Source: Kluyvera sichuanensis
GTDB taxonomy: Bacteria; Pseudomonadota; Gammaproteobacteria; Enterobacterales; Enterobacteriaceae
Assembly (NCBI RefSeq): GCF_014218705.1
Contig: NZ_JABBJF010000009.1
Coordinates: 1 to 64,000 of the forward strand
Length of the DNA stretch: 64,000 bases
Direction of reading: 5' to 3'
Shown one piece after another: positions 52,570-63,130 of this stretch. The first letter of the stretch is position 1. The number at the start of each line of letters is the position of its first letter. The position numbers were made by a program, and so were the translations under genes. The notes under the pieces were generated by a model. That model saw only the letters and a list, made by a program, of their open reading frames with translations, searched no databases and was not told the DNA's origin.

Positions 52570-53673
52570 ATGACTTCGCGTAACTATCTGCTGCTGACCC
52601 CCGGCCCACTGACCACCTCACGCACCGTGAAAGAAGCGATGCTGTTCGATAGCTGCACCTGGGACGATGATTACAATATCGGCGTGGTGGAATCTATCCG
52701 CCAGCAGTTGACTGAACTGGCAACCGCCGCTGACGGCTACACCTCCGTGCTTCTGCAGGGCAGCGGCAGCTACGCTGTGGAAGCGGTGCTGGGCAGCGCG
52801 CTCGGCAAGCAGGATAAGGTGCTGATTGTCAGCAACGGTGCCTACGGCGCTCGCATGGTGGAGATGGCGGGGATGATGGATATCGCCCATCACGCCTATG
52901 ACTGCAGCGAAGTGTCCCACCCGGACGTGCAGGCGATCGCTGAGATCCTCAAAACCGACCCGGCGATCACCCATATCGCCATGGTACACAGCGAAACCAC
53001 CACCGGGATGCTCAACCCGATTGATGAGGTCGGCGTGCTGGCCCGTCAGTACGGCAAAACCTATATCGTGGACGCGATGAGCAGCTTCGGCGGTATTCCG
53101 ATGGATATTGCCGAGCTGAATATCGATTTCCTGATTAGCTCCGCCAACAAATGCATTCAGGGCGTGCCGGGCTTTGCCTTCGTGATTGCCCGCGCGGACA
53201 AACTCGCCGCGTGCAAAGGCCGCTCCCGCTCGCTGTCGCTGGATCTCTACGCCCAGTGGCGCTGCATGGAAGATAACCACGGCAAATGGCGATTCACCTC
53301 GCCAACCCATACCGTGCTGGCGTTTGCTCAGGCGCTGAAAGAGCTGGCGGAAGAAGGCGGCGTGGCGGCGCGTTATCAGCGCTATCAGCAAAACCAGCGC
53401 AACCTGGTTGCCGGTATGCGGGAACTGGGCTTTACCACCCTGCTGGACGACGCACTGCATTCACCGATCATCACCGCGTTCTATTCTCCAGAAGACCCGC
53501 AGTACCGCTTTAAAGCGTTTTATAGCCGCCTGAAAGATCAGGGGTTTGTTATCTATCCGGGCAAGGTATCACAGAGCGACTGTTTCCGGATCGGCAACAT
53601 CGGTGAGGTGTATGACGCCGATATCGCTGCCCTGCTGACCGCCGTTCGCCATGCGATGTACTGGACAAAATAA
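52570..53673 (+). CDS. phnW: 2-aminoethylphosphonate:pyruvate aminotransferase
   Basis: A 367-residue PLP enzyme that converts AEP plus pyruvate to phosphonoacetaldehyde and alanine, the first step of AEP breakdown. The PLP lysine is K194 in [15 protein letters not shown], and D168 ([10 protein letters not shown]) should hold the pyridine nitrogen. I use the ATG at 52570 ([18 protein letters not shown]); the longer frame starts inside the operator. PhnX follows 10 bp downstream. Confidence 0.95.
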   Translation: MTSRNYLLLTPGPLTTSRTVKEAMLFDSCTWDDDYNIGVVESIRQQLTELATAADGYTSVLLQGSGSYAVEAVLGSALGKQDKVLIVSNGAYGARMVEMAGMMDIAHHAYDCSEVSHPDVQAIAEILKTDPAITHIAMVHSETTTGMLNPIDEVGVLARQYGKTYIVDAMSSFGGIPMDIAELNIDFLISSANKCIQGVPGFAFVIARADKLAACKGRSRSLSLDLYAQWRCMEDNHGKWRFTSPTHTVLAFAQALKELAEEGGVAARYQRYQQNQRNLVAGMRELGFTTLLDDALHSPIITAFYSPEDPQYRFKAFYSRLKDQGFVIYPGKVSQSDCFRIGNIGEVYDADIAALLTAVRHAMYWTK

Positions 53674-53682
53674 GGAGCCATC

Positions 53683-54492
53683 ATGAACCGTATTAACGCC
53701 GTTATTCTCGATTGGGCGGGCACCACCGTCGATTTTGGCTCCTTTGCGCCGACGCAGATTTTTGTCGAAGCTTTCCGCCGGGCGTTTGGCGTGGAGATAA
53801 CGCTTGCCGAAGCACGCGTGCCGATGGGGCTGGGCAAGTGGCAGCATATTGAAGCGCTGGGCAAACTGCCGTCCGTCGATGCCCGCTGGCAGGCGAAGTT
53901 TGGCCGCGCGATGAATGCGGCAGATATCGATGAGATTTATGCCACCTTTATGCCGCTGCAAATTGCCAAAGTTGTCGATTTTTCCGCGCCGATCGCCGGG
54001 GTTATCGACACGATTGCGGCACTGCGTAACGCCGGCATCAAGATTGGCTCCTGCTCCGGCTACCCGCGTGCGGTGATGGAGCGCCTGGTGCCCGCCGCTG
54101 CCGAGCACGGCTACGCGCCGGATTGTTGGGTCGCTACTGACGATCTTGCGGCGGGCGGGCGTCCGGGGCCGTGGATGGCACTGCAAAACGTGATTACGCT
54201 GGGTATCGATGCGGTGAGCCGCTGCGTGAAGGTGGACGATGCCGCACCGGGCATTACCGAGGGGCTAAATGCCGGGATGTGGACCGTAGGGCTTGCGGTG
54301 TCGGGCAATGAGTTCGGCGCGACGTGGGAGGAGTATCAGGCGATGCCCGTTGCAGAGATTGCTACCCGCCGCGAGCACGCCGCCAGCAAGCTGTATGCCG
54401 CCGGGGCGCATTACGTGGTGGATTCGCTGGCGGATTTACCGGGCGTGATTGCCGAGATTAATGCGCGGCTGGCAAAGGGCGAACGCCCGTAA
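53683..54492 (+). CDS. phnX: Phosphonoacetaldehyde hydrolase (phosphonatase)
   Basis: A 269-residue HAD-superfamily hydrolase that splits phosphonoacetaldehyde to acetaldehyde and phosphate. Nucleophile D10 lies in [14 protein letters not shown], the Schiff-base Lys is probably K52 in [12 protein letters not shown], and [15 protein letters not shown] is the HAD motif near the C-terminal half. It completes the pathway begun by PhnW, with uptake by PhnSTUV. Confidence 0.95.
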   Translation: MNRINAVILDWAGTTVDFGSFAPTQIFVEAFRRAFGVEITLAEARVPMGLGKWQHIEALGKLPSVDARWQAKFGRAMNAADIDEIYATFMPLQIAKVVDFSAPIAGVIDTIAALRNAGIKIGSCSGYPRAVMERLVPAAAEHGYAPDCWVATDDLAAGGRPGPWMALQNVITLGIDAVSRCVKVDDAAPGITEGLNAGMWTVGLAVSGNEFGATWEEYQAMPVAEIATRREHAASKLYAAGAHYVVDSLADLPGVIAEINARLAKGERP

Positions 54493-54498
54493 CAGGTA

Positions 54499-54567
54499 GC
54501 CCGGGCGAGGCATTTATGCCGACCCCGGGGCCATTCCCGGCGGCGCTTCGCTTGGCCGGGCTACACG
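54499..54567. repeat. BIME-like inverted repeat
   Basis: GTAGCCCGGGCGAGGC and GCTTGGCCGGGCTAC form the ends of an inverted element between phnX and convergent nepI. It is likely the joint terminator region. Confidence 0.65.
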
Positions 54568-54584
54568 ATTATTCAACCGCGCGG

Positions 54585-55769
54585 TTATTTAATCCGTACC
54601 TTCGCCGTCACCAGTAGCGCGGTCAGCAGCATCAACGCCCCGGAGAGCATCAGCGGTGACGTCAGCCCCAGACGGTCCAGCGCTAAACCACCAATCGCCG
54701 CCCCGCAGGTATTCGCCAGCTGGATAACCGCCACCTGAATCGACCCCGCTTTCTCCGCCTGGTCGGCCAGCGAGCGGGTGATCCACGTTGACCAGCCCAC
54801 CGGCACCAGCGCGAACGCCAGCCCCCAGATAATGGCGATACCTGCCGCCACGGCCTTTTCGCTTCCCCACAGCGTCAGCACCAGCGCGCTTATCGCCAGA
54901 ATCAGCGGCGCACCGGCCAGCGCCAGTTTGACCGAGCGCTTCAGAATAACCGCCGAGAATGAGGTGCCGATAAAGCTGGCAATCCCGAAGCTCAACAGCA
55001 CTAAGGTCAGGCCGTCGACGCCAAAGCCCGTCAGGTTCATATAGATTGGGCGAATATAGGTAAAGAAGGCGAACTGCCCGGCAAAAGACATAAAGATGGC
55101 GATCATCCCCGCCATCACGCCGGGACGCTGCAGCAGGCTAAACATATTCTGCTTGTGGTGCGCCGGTTCCCCCGGCAGCGACGGCAGCGCTTTCACCACC
55201 CAAAAGATACACACCACGCCCATCACCGCTGCCGCGTTAAACACGTTGCGCCAGCCAATAATGCCGCCCAGGAAGCTGCCGAGCGGCGCGGCAATCACCA
55301 GCGCGATAGAGACCGCACCAAAGATAACCGACAGCGCTTTAGGCACCGTTCGCGCCGGTACCAGGCGCATGGTCAGCGAAGCCGACATCGCCCAGAAGCC
55401 GCCCAGTGCCAGCCCCAGACAGGCGCGGCCCATCAGCAGCAGGGTAAACGAGTTGGCAAACGACACCAGCAGACAGGAGAGCGTTAACAGAACGGAAAAT
55501 AGAATCACCACGTAGCGACGATCGAGGCTACCGATAATCTGCGTGACAAACAGGCTGGAGAACATGGCGACGAACGCCGTTACGGTGACCGACTGACCGG
55601 CCACGCCTTCAGAAATCCCCAGATCTTCTGCCATCGGCGTCAGCAGGCTGACGGGTAAAAATTCCACGGTAATCAGGCAGGCCACACAAAATGCCACGGC
55701 AAAAACCGCCGACCAGTTCGGCCGCAGAACGCCCTCTGTGCGGGGCTTTGCTTCACTATGCTCACTCAT
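54585..55769 (-). CDS. nepI: Purine ribonucleoside efflux transporter NepI
   Basis: A 394-residue 12-helix MFS exporter that matches E. coli NepI closely ([22 protein letters not shown] and [22 protein letters not shown]-terminal [19 protein letters not shown]). NepI exports purine nucleosides such as inosine by proton antiport. The start is set at the ATG at 55769 (MSEHSEAKP), matching E. coli; the extra 17 codons upstream look fortuitous. Confidence 0.92.
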   Translation of the reverse strand: MSEHSEAKPRTEGVLRPNWSAVFAVAFCVACLITVEFLPVSLLTPMAEDLGISEGVAGQSVTVTAFVAMFSSLFVTQIIGSLDRRYVVILFSVLLTLSCLLVSFANSFTLLLMGRACLGLALGGFWAMSASLTMRLVPARTVPKALSVIFGAVSIALVIAAPLGSFLGGIIGWRNVFNAAAVMGVVCIFWVVKALPSLPGEPAHHKQNMFSLLQRPGVMAGMIAIFMSFAGQFAFFTYIRPIYMNLTGFGVDGLTLVLLSFGIASFIGTSFSAVILKRSVKLALAGAPLILAISALVLTLWGSEKAVAAGIAIIWGLAFALVPVGWSTWITRSLADQAEKAGSIQVAVIQLANTCGAAIGGLALDRLGLTSPLMLSGALMLLTALLVTAKVRIK

Positions 55770-55854
55770 TTTTTTGTTACCTGCGCGGTGTTTTTGCGGA
55801 AAGGATGCGCAGTGTAACATCTTAAGTGTGATGGATTTAACGTTTTGGCAACGA

Positions 55855-56154
55855 TTAAAGATGGAACGCTATCTTCTTTCCCGTTGGCAGCGTGACATCA
55901 ATGCTGATCTCTCCGCCGAGCGCTGCGACGTAACGCCTCAGCGTCGACAAACGTGGATCGTTCTCTGCCTGTTCCATCTTCGCAACGGTGGGTTGCTTTA
56001 CGCCCATTGCGGTAGCCAACTCCGCCTGAGACAGGTTGAGTTCTTCGCGCAGCATGCTTAACGTGACGGTCTGGCGTAACGCTTCGACTTTCTCAGCGAT
56101 TCGCGCCTGACTTTCCGGGCTCTGTTTATCCATTAGCTCTTTAAGGGTCGCCAT
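55855..56154 (-). CDS. HigA-like antitoxin (XRE family)
   Basis: A 99-residue antitoxin with the helix-turn-helix [22 protein letters not shown] near its centre. The last ATG (56154) of a run of three lies at the best spacing after AAGGA. It is encoded 9 bp after its toxin, the reversed order of the HigBA type. It should neutralise the toxin and bind the long inverted repeat at 56518-56558. Confidence 0.82.
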   Translation of the reverse strand: MATLKELMDKQSPESQARIAEKVEALRQTVTLSMLREELNLSQAELATAMGVKQPTVAKMEQAENDPRLSTLRRYVAALGGEISIDVTLPTGKKIAFHL

Positions 56155-56163
56155 CATCATTCC

Positions 56164-56505
56164 TTACTTGTTCAGGTGCTTACGGTACTCAGCATCAGCA
56201 AGCTTGATCATCTCTTTATAAAACCGTCTTTCGTTTAATCCTGTTTTATCTCCTGCACATAGCACGATGGCGCAGCGGGAAGGATCAAACGCAAAAAAGG
56301 CCCGAATGGGATTTCCCTGATGTTGTACACGAAGCTCTTTCATATTCGTAAAAGCAGAGCCATTAACCGTATCCGCAAAGGGGCGCGACAGCTGCGGCCC
56401 GAACTCGGATAAAATCACCATCGCGGCGAGCATATCTTCCCTTAAGGCTTCGGTCTGTCCCTCAAACCAGCTGTCGAAAACATCCGTTGTTTCCACCGAC
56501 CACAT
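56164..56505 (-). CDS. HigB-like RelE-fold toxin
   Basis: A 113-residue toxin of the RelE/ParE superfamily (phage-derived Gp49-like HigB group). Signs: the start MWSVETTDVFDSWFEGQ, RPFADTVNGSAFTNMKELRV and RAFFAFDPSRCAIVLCAGDK with Lys/Arg-rich catalytic candidates. RelE-type toxins cut mRNA on the ribosome. It precedes the antitoxin; both genes are transcribed from the left-pointing promoter beside the inverted repeat. Confidence 0.82.
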   Translation of the reverse strand: MWSVETTDVFDSWFEGQTEALREDMLAAMVILSEFGPQLSRPFADTVNGSAFTNMKELRVQHQGNPIRAFFAFDPSRCAIVLCAGDKTGLNERRFYKEMIKLADAEYRKHLNK

Positions 56506-56517
56506 CTGCGATCTCTC

Positions 56518-56558
56518 ATAGCCAATAAGCTATAAATAAATTATAGTTTATTGGCTAT
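56518..56558. promoter_or_regulatory. Long inverted-repeat operator of the toxin-antitoxin pair
   Basis: Outer arms ATAGCCAATAA and TTATTGGCTAT and inner arms CTATAA and TTATAG give a 41-bp dyad with one mismatched pair and a 5-base centre. It lies 13 bases before the toxin start, which is the autorepression site expected for a HigA-type pair. Confidence 0.75.
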
Positions 56559-56585
56559 ATAAGCAAGATTAGTTTCTTTTCCGGT

Positions 56586-56616
56586 AATGCTTGCCGGATA
56601 AGCGTAGCGCCTATCC
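56586..56616. repeat. REP-like element
   Basis: GCCGGATAAGCG and CGCCTATCCGGC arms flank a short loop between the toxin operator region and the SRPBCC gene. Confidence 0.65.
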
Positions 56617-56629
56617 GGCTTTGGCAAAC

Positions 56630-57154
56630 TCACTCCCCTCGCGCCGATTTCACCAGCCCGGTAATCCACTCCTGATGGCCGTTAATCATCGGGTTCGGCA
56701 CGGTGCGCGCCAGTTCCTGCGCCGGGACGCCAATCTGCGATTCCTGGGTCAGGATACGCACGCGGTTACCCGGCAGGTCTTCGAACAGCCAGGCATGGAT
56801 CACGTCCAGACGGGTGGTGGCATCACCTTCCGCCCAGCCGTGCCAGGCCACACGCGCGGCTTCGCCGTCGACCAGTGGGACGTATTCGGTGATTTGCGCT
56901 TCAATCGGGAAGCCGAAGGTAGAGAAACGGAAGCGGGCGTTGGCGCTCAGCATCGGGCCGCTGCCGTCGTGGAAATGAATATCCGCTACGTTGCTGTAGT
57001 AGGTTGGCCACAGCGTGGTGTCGTCAAGCTGTGCCCAAATCTGTTTGGCGGTCAGGCCGCTGACGATGATTTCGTTAGAGGCAAAGTTGTCAGTGGTGCC
57101 AGGCAGGTAGCCTTCTGGCCAGACGATAGCGCTTTGTTGCATTGACTGTTTCAT
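56630..57154 (-). CDS. SRPBCC-family protein
   Basis: A 174-residue protein with an SRPBCC/START-like fold, which binds hydrophobic ligands. Seen: LTAKQIWAQLDDTTLWPTYY near the start (a polyketide cyclase-type segment) and GNRVRILTQESQIG in the second half. The start is placed at the ATG at 57154 (MKQSMQQSAIV), with an upstream ATG at 57190 less likely. A divergent YicN/LysR cluster lies beyond. Ligand and role are unknown. Confidence 0.75.
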   Translation of the reverse strand: MKQSMQQSAIVWPEGYLPGTTDNFASNEIIVSGLTAKQIWAQLDDTTLWPTYYSNVADIHFHDGSGPMLSANARFRFSTFGFPIEAQITEYVPLVDGEAARVAWHGWAEGDATTRLDVIHAWLFEDLPGNRVRILTQESQIGVPAQELARTVPNPMINGHQEWITGLVKSARGE

Positions 57155-57256
57155 GATGAACCTCGTGAGTAATGATGTTGACGAGGTCAATCATGCGCTC
57201 AGGAGTGATATAAATATAATCATCAATGTTGATAAACAACATCACACAACGTGATA

Positions 57257-57709
57257 TCAATGCAGCCAGTGCACACCGTTTTCATCATGGAACAGCGCGT
57301 TGTAGCGGTACTGGAAAGCGTTCAGCTCGCTGATTTCCGGCTCCAGCTCGCGCAGGAAGCTCAGCGCCAGACGAATCTGGGCGTCGGTAATCGGCGCCGC
57401 CAGACGGGCTTTTTGCAGCCGTCGGTGCCAGCTCAGCATGTTCACTTCACTGCCGTCGACAATGCACACCTGCCAGATCAGCAGCATCTGCGCCGCATTC
57501 TGCAAATGCGCTTCGTTCGGCCGCTCCAGATAGCGTAAATACTCTTCGCCCTGCGCTTTCCCTAGCTGGTCTACCATCGACTCTACCGGCTCTGGGGTAA
57601 TACCGAGCCGTTCACTAAGACGGCGAATCGCCCGTCGGGAACTTGAGGTCAGGATCCGAAATCCTACAACAAACACCACCACCAGAGTGGCCAGAATCAA
57701 CCAGATCAT
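57257..57709 (-). CDS. yicN: DUF1198 protein YicN
   Basis: A 150-residue membrane-anchored protein like E. coli YicN. It has one N-terminal membrane helix (MIWLILATLVVVFVVGFRIL) and a conserved soluble part with DAQIRLALSFLRELEPEI and the end YRYNALFHDENGVHWLH. Start at the ATG at 57709. Function unknown. It sits between nepI-side genes and the LysR gene, as in E. coli near uhp. Confidence 0.85.
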   Translation of the reverse strand: MIWLILATLVVVFVVGFRILTSSSRRAIRRLSERLGITPEPVESMVDQLGKAQGEEYLRYLERPNEAHLQNAAQMLLIWQVCIVDGSEVNMLSWHRRLQKARLAAPITDAQIRLALSFLRELEPEISELNAFQYRYNALFHDENGVHWLH

Positions 57710-57814
57710 GCACGCTCTCACCTTAGCTAAACCCCGACATGATAATGGGATTTTGCGCCCTGTCGATAATCGAACATGCCATAATGTGCGTTACCTCCCT
57801 GAAGGAAGCCGCCG

Positions 57815-58717
57815 ATGAAACCGGATCTCAGAACCCTCGACCTCAACCTGCTGAAAACGCTGGATGCGCTGCTCGATGAACGCAGCGTGACGCGAGCGGC
57901 CGCGCGGCTGTCGCTGACCCAGCCCGCCGTCAGCGGAATGTTGACCCGGCTGCGGGATAATTTTGGCGATCCGCTGTTTATCCGCGCTCCGCACGGCATG
58001 GTGCCGACGCTACGCGCCCAGCAACTGGCGCCGGTAGTCAAACAGATCCTGAACGATATCAACACCCTGCTACAGCCCGCACAGTTCGACCCGCTCACCG
58101 CCGACGTCACCTTCACCCTCGCCGCCACCGACTATGCGCTCAAAGCCGTGGTGGTGCCGTTTATCGCCGCCCTGAAAGTGCGCGCGCCGATGATTCGCGT
58201 CCGGGTGATCCCCGTCGAACCAGAGCGGCTGACCGCGCAGTTTGAGCAGGGGAAAATCGACCTCGCGCTGCTGACCCCCAGCACCACACCGGGCGATCTA
58301 CACAGCCGCATGCTGTATGAGGAGCGCTACGTCTGCATGCTGCGCGCCGACCACCCCGACGCCCGCACGCCGCTGAGCCTCGACCGCTTCTGCGCGCTGG
58401 AGCATATTCTGGTCTCTTACGAGGGCGAGAGTTTCTGGGGAGTAACCGATGATGCACTGGCAAAAGTCGGCCGCAAACGCCGGGTCGGACTGTCGGTGAG
58501 CAGCTTCCTGGTGCTGCCGGAAGTGCTGGCCGTCAGCGACATGATTGCCGTGGTGCCGAGCCGCCTTGCCCGCGCACGCGCGTCAATCTGCGTGCAGGAG
58601 CCGCCGGTGGCGATTCACGGTTTTACCAAAAGCATGGCCTGGCATGAGCGTAATCATCGCGACCCGGCGCAGCAGTGGCTGCGCGAACTGCTGCATGAGA
58701 CCAGCCAGCAGGCATAA
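57815..58717 (+). CDS. LysR-family transcriptional regulator
   Basis: A 300-residue LysR-type regulator. The N-terminal winged helix (LRTLDLNLLKTLDALLDERSVTRAAARLSLTQPAVSGMLTRLRD) is textbook, followed by the effector-binding domain. It is divergent from yicN and the SRPBCC gene, so it may control one of them; the intergenic region here is 105 bp. Its target is not known. Confidence 0.88.
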   Translation: MKPDLRTLDLNLLKTLDALLDERSVTRAAARLSLTQPAVSGMLTRLRDNFGDPLFIRAPHGMVPTLRAQQLAPVVKQILNDINTLLQPAQFDPLTADVTFTLAATDYALKAVVVPFIAALKVRAPMIRVRVIPVEPERLTAQFEQGKIDLALLTPSTTPGDLHSRMLYEERYVCMLRADHPDARTPLSLDRFCALEHILVSYEGESFWGVTDDALAKVGRKRRVGLSVSSFLVLPEVLAVSDMIAVVPSRLARARASICVQEPPVAIHGFTKSMAWHERNHRDPAQQWLRELLHETSQQA

Positions 58718-58740
58718 AAAAGCCCGGTGCAGAACCGGGC
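58715..58740 (-). terminator. Rho-independent terminator of uhpT
   Basis: On the minus strand GCCCGG, a 7-base loop and CCGGGC are followed by TTTTTT. It lies just after the uhpT stop and overlaps the stop codon of the convergent LysR gene. Confidence 0.85.
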
Positions 58741-58760
58741 AAAGAAGTTACCAAACACAC

Positions 58761-60152
58761 TTACGCCATTTTTAACTGCTGAATCTTTTTCTCACGGCGA
58801 ATTTTACGTTCTTCAAACACGGCCACGATGGCCATCAGGCAGATACAGCCGATAGCGGCGGTATCCAGCGCGGCGAAGGTGCCAGCCCAGCCGGTGAGGC
58901 CAAAGACCGGCGTGCCGTCGGCAATCATCCCCAGACCCAGCTTGGCGAAGCTGTCGCCAATCAGATAGGCGAAGGTGCCTTTGATACCATCGGCGGCGCC
59001 GATCGCTTTTTTCGGTACGAAGCCCACCGCGGCCACGCCAATCAACAGCTGCGGGCCAAAGACCAGGAAACCGAGGGCAAACAGCGAGGCCAGATAGACG
59101 TACTGGTTGCTGGCATGCTGATAAACGCCCAGCGTCGCGATGATTAAAGCCAGCGCCACACAGGCCACCAGCGCACGACGGCCGTTGGCGAGGTCGGAGA
59201 GCCAGCCCCACAGCAGGGTACCCACCAGCGCGCCAACTTCAAACAAGGTAAAGCCCTGAATCGCCACCTCTTTAGAGAGCTTCAGCTCCTGGAAGGCGTA
59301 GACCGTAGACCACTGGTCGATACCGATACGCACCACGTACAGGAAGATGTTGGAGAAGCACAGCAGCCAGATCACTTTGTTTTTCAGCACGTACTCCACA
59401 AAGATCTGCCACTTGGTCATGTCGTTATCTTCGGTCTCTTTGTCCTCTTCGCTGATCTCTTCACCGAACAGCTCTTCCGCTTTACCGAGGCCATAAGATT
59501 CCGGGGAGTCGCTACCAAAACGCAGGCCGATAAAGCCCACAATCAGCGCGATGATCGACGGGAAAATAAACATGCCGATGACGTGACCGTCGAACAGGAC
59601 GTTAGCCCCAAACAGCGCTACGCCTGCCGCACCCGCACCACCGAGGTTGTGGGAGATATTCCACATGCCGAGGTAGGAACCGCGCTTGCGGCGAGGCGTC
59701 CACTTGGTGATGGTCGAATAGCTGCACGAGCCGCCGGTACTCTGGAAGAAGCCGCTCAGGCCATAGAACGCGATCATCAGGAACAGGCTGGTTGAGCCCG
59801 GCCCCATGCTGGCGCTGAAGCCGAGCATACAGATGGCGGAGAGGATCAGCATCAGCGGCAGGAACTGCTTGGTGTTCTTGCCGTCGGCGTAGTAGGAGAC
59901 CAGCGTTTTACCCACGCCGTAGGTGATCGAGAAGCCGAGGCCAATCATCCCGAGCTGGGTCATGCTCAGCCCGTAGGTGGAGATCATGTCGTTCTGGGCG
60001 ATGTTAAAGTTCTTACGAATCAGATACATCGTCAGGTAGCCGATAAAGACCACCAAGTAGGACTGCATGAACGGTTTGAACCACATTTTGCGCCGCACGT
60101 CGAGCGGCAGATCCAGGGTCGGCTTGCGCACCTGGTTTAGAAAGGCCAGCAT
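58761..60152 (-). CDS. uhpT: Hexose-phosphate:phosphate antiporter
   Basis: A 463-residue MFS transporter that takes up glucose 6-phosphate and related hexose phosphates in exchange for inorganic phosphate; it also lets in fosfomycin. It matches E. coli UhpT almost throughout ([21 protein letters not shown] at the start, 12 helices). I set the start at the ATG at 60152, which follows GGGAG, as in E. coli. It is the output gene of the UhpABC system. Confidence 0.95.
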   Translation of the reverse strand: MLAFLNQVRKPTLDLPLDVRRKMWFKPFMQSYLVVFIGYLTMYLIRKNFNIAQNDMISTYGLSMTQLGMIGLGFSITYGVGKTLVSYYADGKNTKQFLPLMLILSAICMLGFSASMGPGSTSLFLMIAFYGLSGFFQSTGGSCSYSTITKWTPRRKRGSYLGMWNISHNLGGAGAAGVALFGANVLFDGHVIGMFIFPSIIALIVGFIGLRFGSDSPESYGLGKAEELFGEEISEEDKETEDNDMTKWQIFVEYVLKNKVIWLLCFSNIFLYVVRIGIDQWSTVYAFQELKLSKEVAIQGFTLFEVGALVGTLLWGWLSDLANGRRALVACVALALIIATLGVYQHASNQYVYLASLFALGFLVFGPQLLIGVAAVGFVPKKAIGAADGIKGTFAYLIGDSFAKLGLGMIADGTPVFGLTGWAGTFAALDTAAIGCICLMAIVAVFEERKIRREKKIQQLKMA

Positions 60153-60195
60153 AGGACACTCCCGAGCTAATTTTTGGTACCTGCGAATGGCAGAC

Positions 60196-60239
60196 ATTGT
60201 AAAAATCAGCCGGGAAGCACGCCTGAGACAGCGTCCAGG
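60196..60239 (-). promoter_or_regulatory. uhpT promoter with UhpA-type site
   Basis: A minus-strand -10 TACAAT (60196-60201) and a dyad CCTGG-ACGCTGTC-TCAGG (60222-60239) centred about 41 bases before the expected start, which fits an activator-dependent promoter. It lies between uhpT and uhpC. The site resembles the inverted CCTGR/YCAGG pattern of UhpA. Confidence 0.65.
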
Positions 60240-60295
60240 TGAAACCGGGAAAATTTCTTAGTTTTAGGTCATTCGTCTTAGAAAGGTGAAGCGGG

Positions 60296-61615
60296 TCACG
60301 CTTCTCGCGGCGCCTGGGCGTTTAAGAACGGCAGCAGCAGCAGCGCGGAGATGCCCGCCGCGATGGCAATCACCACGAAGAACCCCGTCCAGTGCCACAC
60401 TTCCATCACCTTCGCCAGCGGCCAGCCGGAGAGCGACGCGCCGAGATAGGCAAATAGCCCGACGAAGCCGGTAGCCGCGCCCGCCGCCTCTTTGTGCGAG
60501 CACTCCGCCGCCGCCATGCCGATAAGCATCTGCGGGCCGAAGACAAAGAACCCGGTGGTGAAGAAGCACGCCGCCTGCATGACGTAGCTGGCGAACGGCA
60601 TCAGCCACAGCGAGCCCACCGAGAGTAAAATTCCGGCGGCGAAAATCAGGTTCATCGGCCCACGGTTGCCGTTAAACAGTTTGTCCGAACCCCAGCCCGC
60701 CACCAGCGCGCCGATAAACCCGCCCAGTTCAAACATGGTGACCGCCGTATTCGCCGTCACCAGATCGACGCCCAGCGTCTCGGACATGTACAGGTTGCCC
60801 CAGTCGTTGATTGCCGCGCGCACCACATACACCAGCACATAGCACAACGACAGCAGCCAGATGTAGGGGTTGAGCAGCACGTAGCGGGTGAAGATCTCTT
60901 TGCGCGTCAGCCCCGCCCCTTCCTGCTGCTGAGCAATCTCCAGCTCGTCGTGCCGCCAGTCGCCAATCGGCGGCAGGCCAATCGCCTGCGGTCTATCACG
61001 CAGCCGCCAGCAGAGGAACAGACCGACCACAATCGCCAGGGTTCCCGCGATGGTCATCCCCGCACGCCAACCGTAGTGCAGCGCCGCCGCCCCCATAACG
61101 ATAGGGATCAGCGCGCCACCGACGTTATGCGCGGTATTCCAGATAGCCCACCAGCCGCCGCGCTCGTTGCGCGAGTACCAGGCGGTGAGCAAGCGGGCGC
61201 AGACCGGCGCGCCCCAGCCCTGGAAGAAGGCGTTCAGCGCCCACAGCAGAGCAAAGGCCCACAGCGAAGTGGAGAAACCGAACAGAATGTTGACCACTCC
61301 GGTGGCAATCAGCCCGATGCCCATAAAATAGCGGGCGTTGGAGCGGTCGCTGACGATACCGGAGATAAACTTCGATAGCCCGTAGGTGATGTAAAACAGC
61401 GTCGCCAGCAGGCCAATATCGCTACGGGTCAGTACGCCGGTGGTGAGAATCTCCGGCACCGCGGCGTTGAAGCTTTTGCGGGTGAAGTAAAACAGCGCGT
61501 AGCCAAGCCAGATGGTCAGCAGAATATGCCGCCGCCAGTAGCGATATTGCGCATCCACTTCCTGCTTATCGGTGATGCGCGGTGCGTTAGCCGGAGCCTT
61601 GAGAAATTGAAACAT
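60296..61615 (-). CDS. uhpC: Hexose-phosphate sensor/transporter-like protein UhpC
   Basis: A 439-residue MFS protein very close to E. coli UhpC. It senses external glucose 6-phosphate and signals with UhpB to UhpA; transport is minor. Typical segments are YWRRHILLTIWLGYALFYFTRKSFNAAVPEI and GPMNLIFAAGILLSVGSLWL. It lies 9 bp after uhpB. Confidence 0.94.
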   Translation of the reverse strand: MFQFLKAPANAPRITDKQEVDAQYRYWRRHILLTIWLGYALFYFTRKSFNAAVPEILTTGVLTRSDIGLLATLFYITYGLSKFISGIVSDRSNARYFMGIGLIATGVVNILFGFSTSLWAFALLWALNAFFQGWGAPVCARLLTAWYSRNERGGWWAIWNTAHNVGGALIPIVMGAAALHYGWRAGMTIAGTLAIVVGLFLCWRLRDRPQAIGLPPIGDWRHDELEIAQQQEGAGLTRKEIFTRYVLLNPYIWLLSLCYVLVYVVRAAINDWGNLYMSETLGVDLVTANTAVTMFELGGFIGALVAGWGSDKLFNGNRGPMNLIFAAGILLSVGSLWLMPFASYVMQAACFFTTGFFVFGPQMLIGMAAAECSHKEAAGAATGFVGLFAYLGASLSGWPLAKVMEVWHWTGFFVVIAIAAGISALLLLPFLNAQAPREA

Positions 61616-61624
61616 CGCCGTTCC

Positions 61625-63130
61625 TTACACGTAGCGCAGAGGCAAAGAGACGCTGACCCGCGTGCCGTGCATGCAGGAGATAGTGAGCGAGCCGCCGAGC
61701 GCCGTCACGCGTTCGCGCATGCCGGTGAGGCCAAAACCCTGTTGATTCGAGCCCGGCGGCAGGCCGCTGCCATCGTCTTCTATCACCAGCATCAGCCGCT
61801 CATCTTGCTGCCAGCCCTGTAGTGTGACTGCGCTGGCGTTGGCGTGCTTCACAATGTTGTTGAGCCCTTCCTGGCAGACGCGGAACAGCGTCACCCGCTG
61901 GCTTTCACTCAGCGTTGATTCATCAATTCGCCAGTCGAGGTGGCTGACGATACCGCGGCTTTCCAGCTCCATTTCGCGCATCAGCGAGCGGATGGCCTGT
62001 TCCAGCGTGAGGTCGTCGAGCTGACGTGGGCGCAGCCTGCCCAGCAGGCGGCGTACGGCATCGTAAACGCCCAGTGAAAGCTGTTCGATATGCGCCCCGC
62101 TCTGCTTCACGCCCGCGTTCTCCGGAGCCAGACGTTGTACGATCCCGGCCTGAGTGCGGATGGCGGTGATGGTCTGGCCAATATCGTCATGCAGCTCGCG
62201 CGCCACGTCGCGGCGCACGCTCTCTTCGGTTTCCAGCAGACGCTCCGCCAGCCGGTGGTTGCGCGCCAGTTCGTTTTGCAGCGACTGATTCAGCTCGCGC
62301 AGCCGCTGAATGCCCGCGCCGAGCAGCAGCCCGGTCAGGCTTTGCGCCAGCAGCGAGAGCAGTAAATCAACGGGGTGATCGTGCCAGGTCTGGCTGGCAA
62401 TCAGGGCGATGGCGTTCATCAGGGTCGCAATCAATGCGCCCTGCCAGCCGTAGTGCCAGGCCAGCGCGATGATCGGTAACGCGAGACAGAATGGGGTAAA
62501 GCGCGAAAGTTCTGCGGGTAAACCGAGCTGCAGCCACAGGCTGACGGTAAACAGCAGCAGATACCAGACCAGATGCCGCCCGCGCCAGTTCACCGGCTGC
62601 GACACCAGCGCCGGGCCGAGCGGCAGCCAGGTGGTGCTGGTAAGGTAGTGCCAGAATACGAGGCAGATAGGGGCCAGCGTTAGCCCGCCGGTTAAGGTCA
62701 GCAGTAAAGCGTTCAGCGCCGCTTCCCCTTGCCACAGCCAGGGCAAAGATTGCAGCAGTGCCGCCGCCGTCAGCGCCGCGCCCTGAAGCAGCAGCGTACG
62801 CCAGTCGCGCTGATGGCGATAGCGGGAGATCAGCGCCACCGGCAGCAGCGTCAACGCGCTTCCGGTCATCAATAATAACGCGTGATCCAGCGCCACTTCC
62901 TGCGCCAGCCAGTAAATCAGCAGCCACTCTGCGCCCACCAGCACCGGCCAGTAGCCGCGCGGGCATTGCAGCATTAGCCCCAGGCGCAGACCGAACGGGA
63001 ACAGCAGCACCGCCAGCGCTGGACGCTCCACAAGGTGCAGGCTGATGCTCCACAGGCAGAACCACGCGGCGGAGAAGATAAAGAAACAGGCGACAACGGT
63101 AATGCACCGCGAAAAGACACTATTCATCAC
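61625..63130 (-). CDS. uhpB: Sensor histidine kinase UhpB
   Basis: A 501-residue membrane kinase of the MASE/NarX-type HPK7 group. About eight N-terminal helices precede the phospho-His H314 in [16 protein letters not shown], and the ATP-binding GxG box ([11 protein letters not shown] and [11 protein letters not shown]) follows near the end. It phosphorylates UhpA when UhpC reports glucose 6-phosphate. It overlaps uhpA by 4 bp. Confidence 0.94.
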   Translation of the reverse strand: MMNSVFSRCITVVACFFIFSAAWFCLWSISLHLVERPALAVLLFPFGLRLGLMLQCPRGYWPVLVGAEWLLIYWLAQEVALDHALLLMTGSALTLLPVALISRYRHQRDWRTLLLQGAALTAAALLQSLPWLWQGEAALNALLLTLTGGLTLAPICLVFWHYLTSTTWLPLGPALVSQPVNWRGRHLVWYLLLFTVSLWLQLGLPAELSRFTPFCLALPIIALAWHYGWQGALIATLMNAIALIASQTWHDHPVDLLLSLLAQSLTGLLLGAGIQRLRELNQSLQNELARNHRLAERLLETEESVRRDVARELHDDIGQTITAIRTQAGIVQRLAPENAGVKQSGAHIEQLSLGVYDAVRRLLGRLRPRQLDDLTLEQAIRSLMREMELESRGIVSHLDWRIDESTLSESQRVTLFRVCQEGLNNIVKHANASAVTLQGWQQDERLMLVIEDDGSGLPPGSNQQGFGLTGMRERVTALGGSLTISCMHGTRVSVSLPLRYV

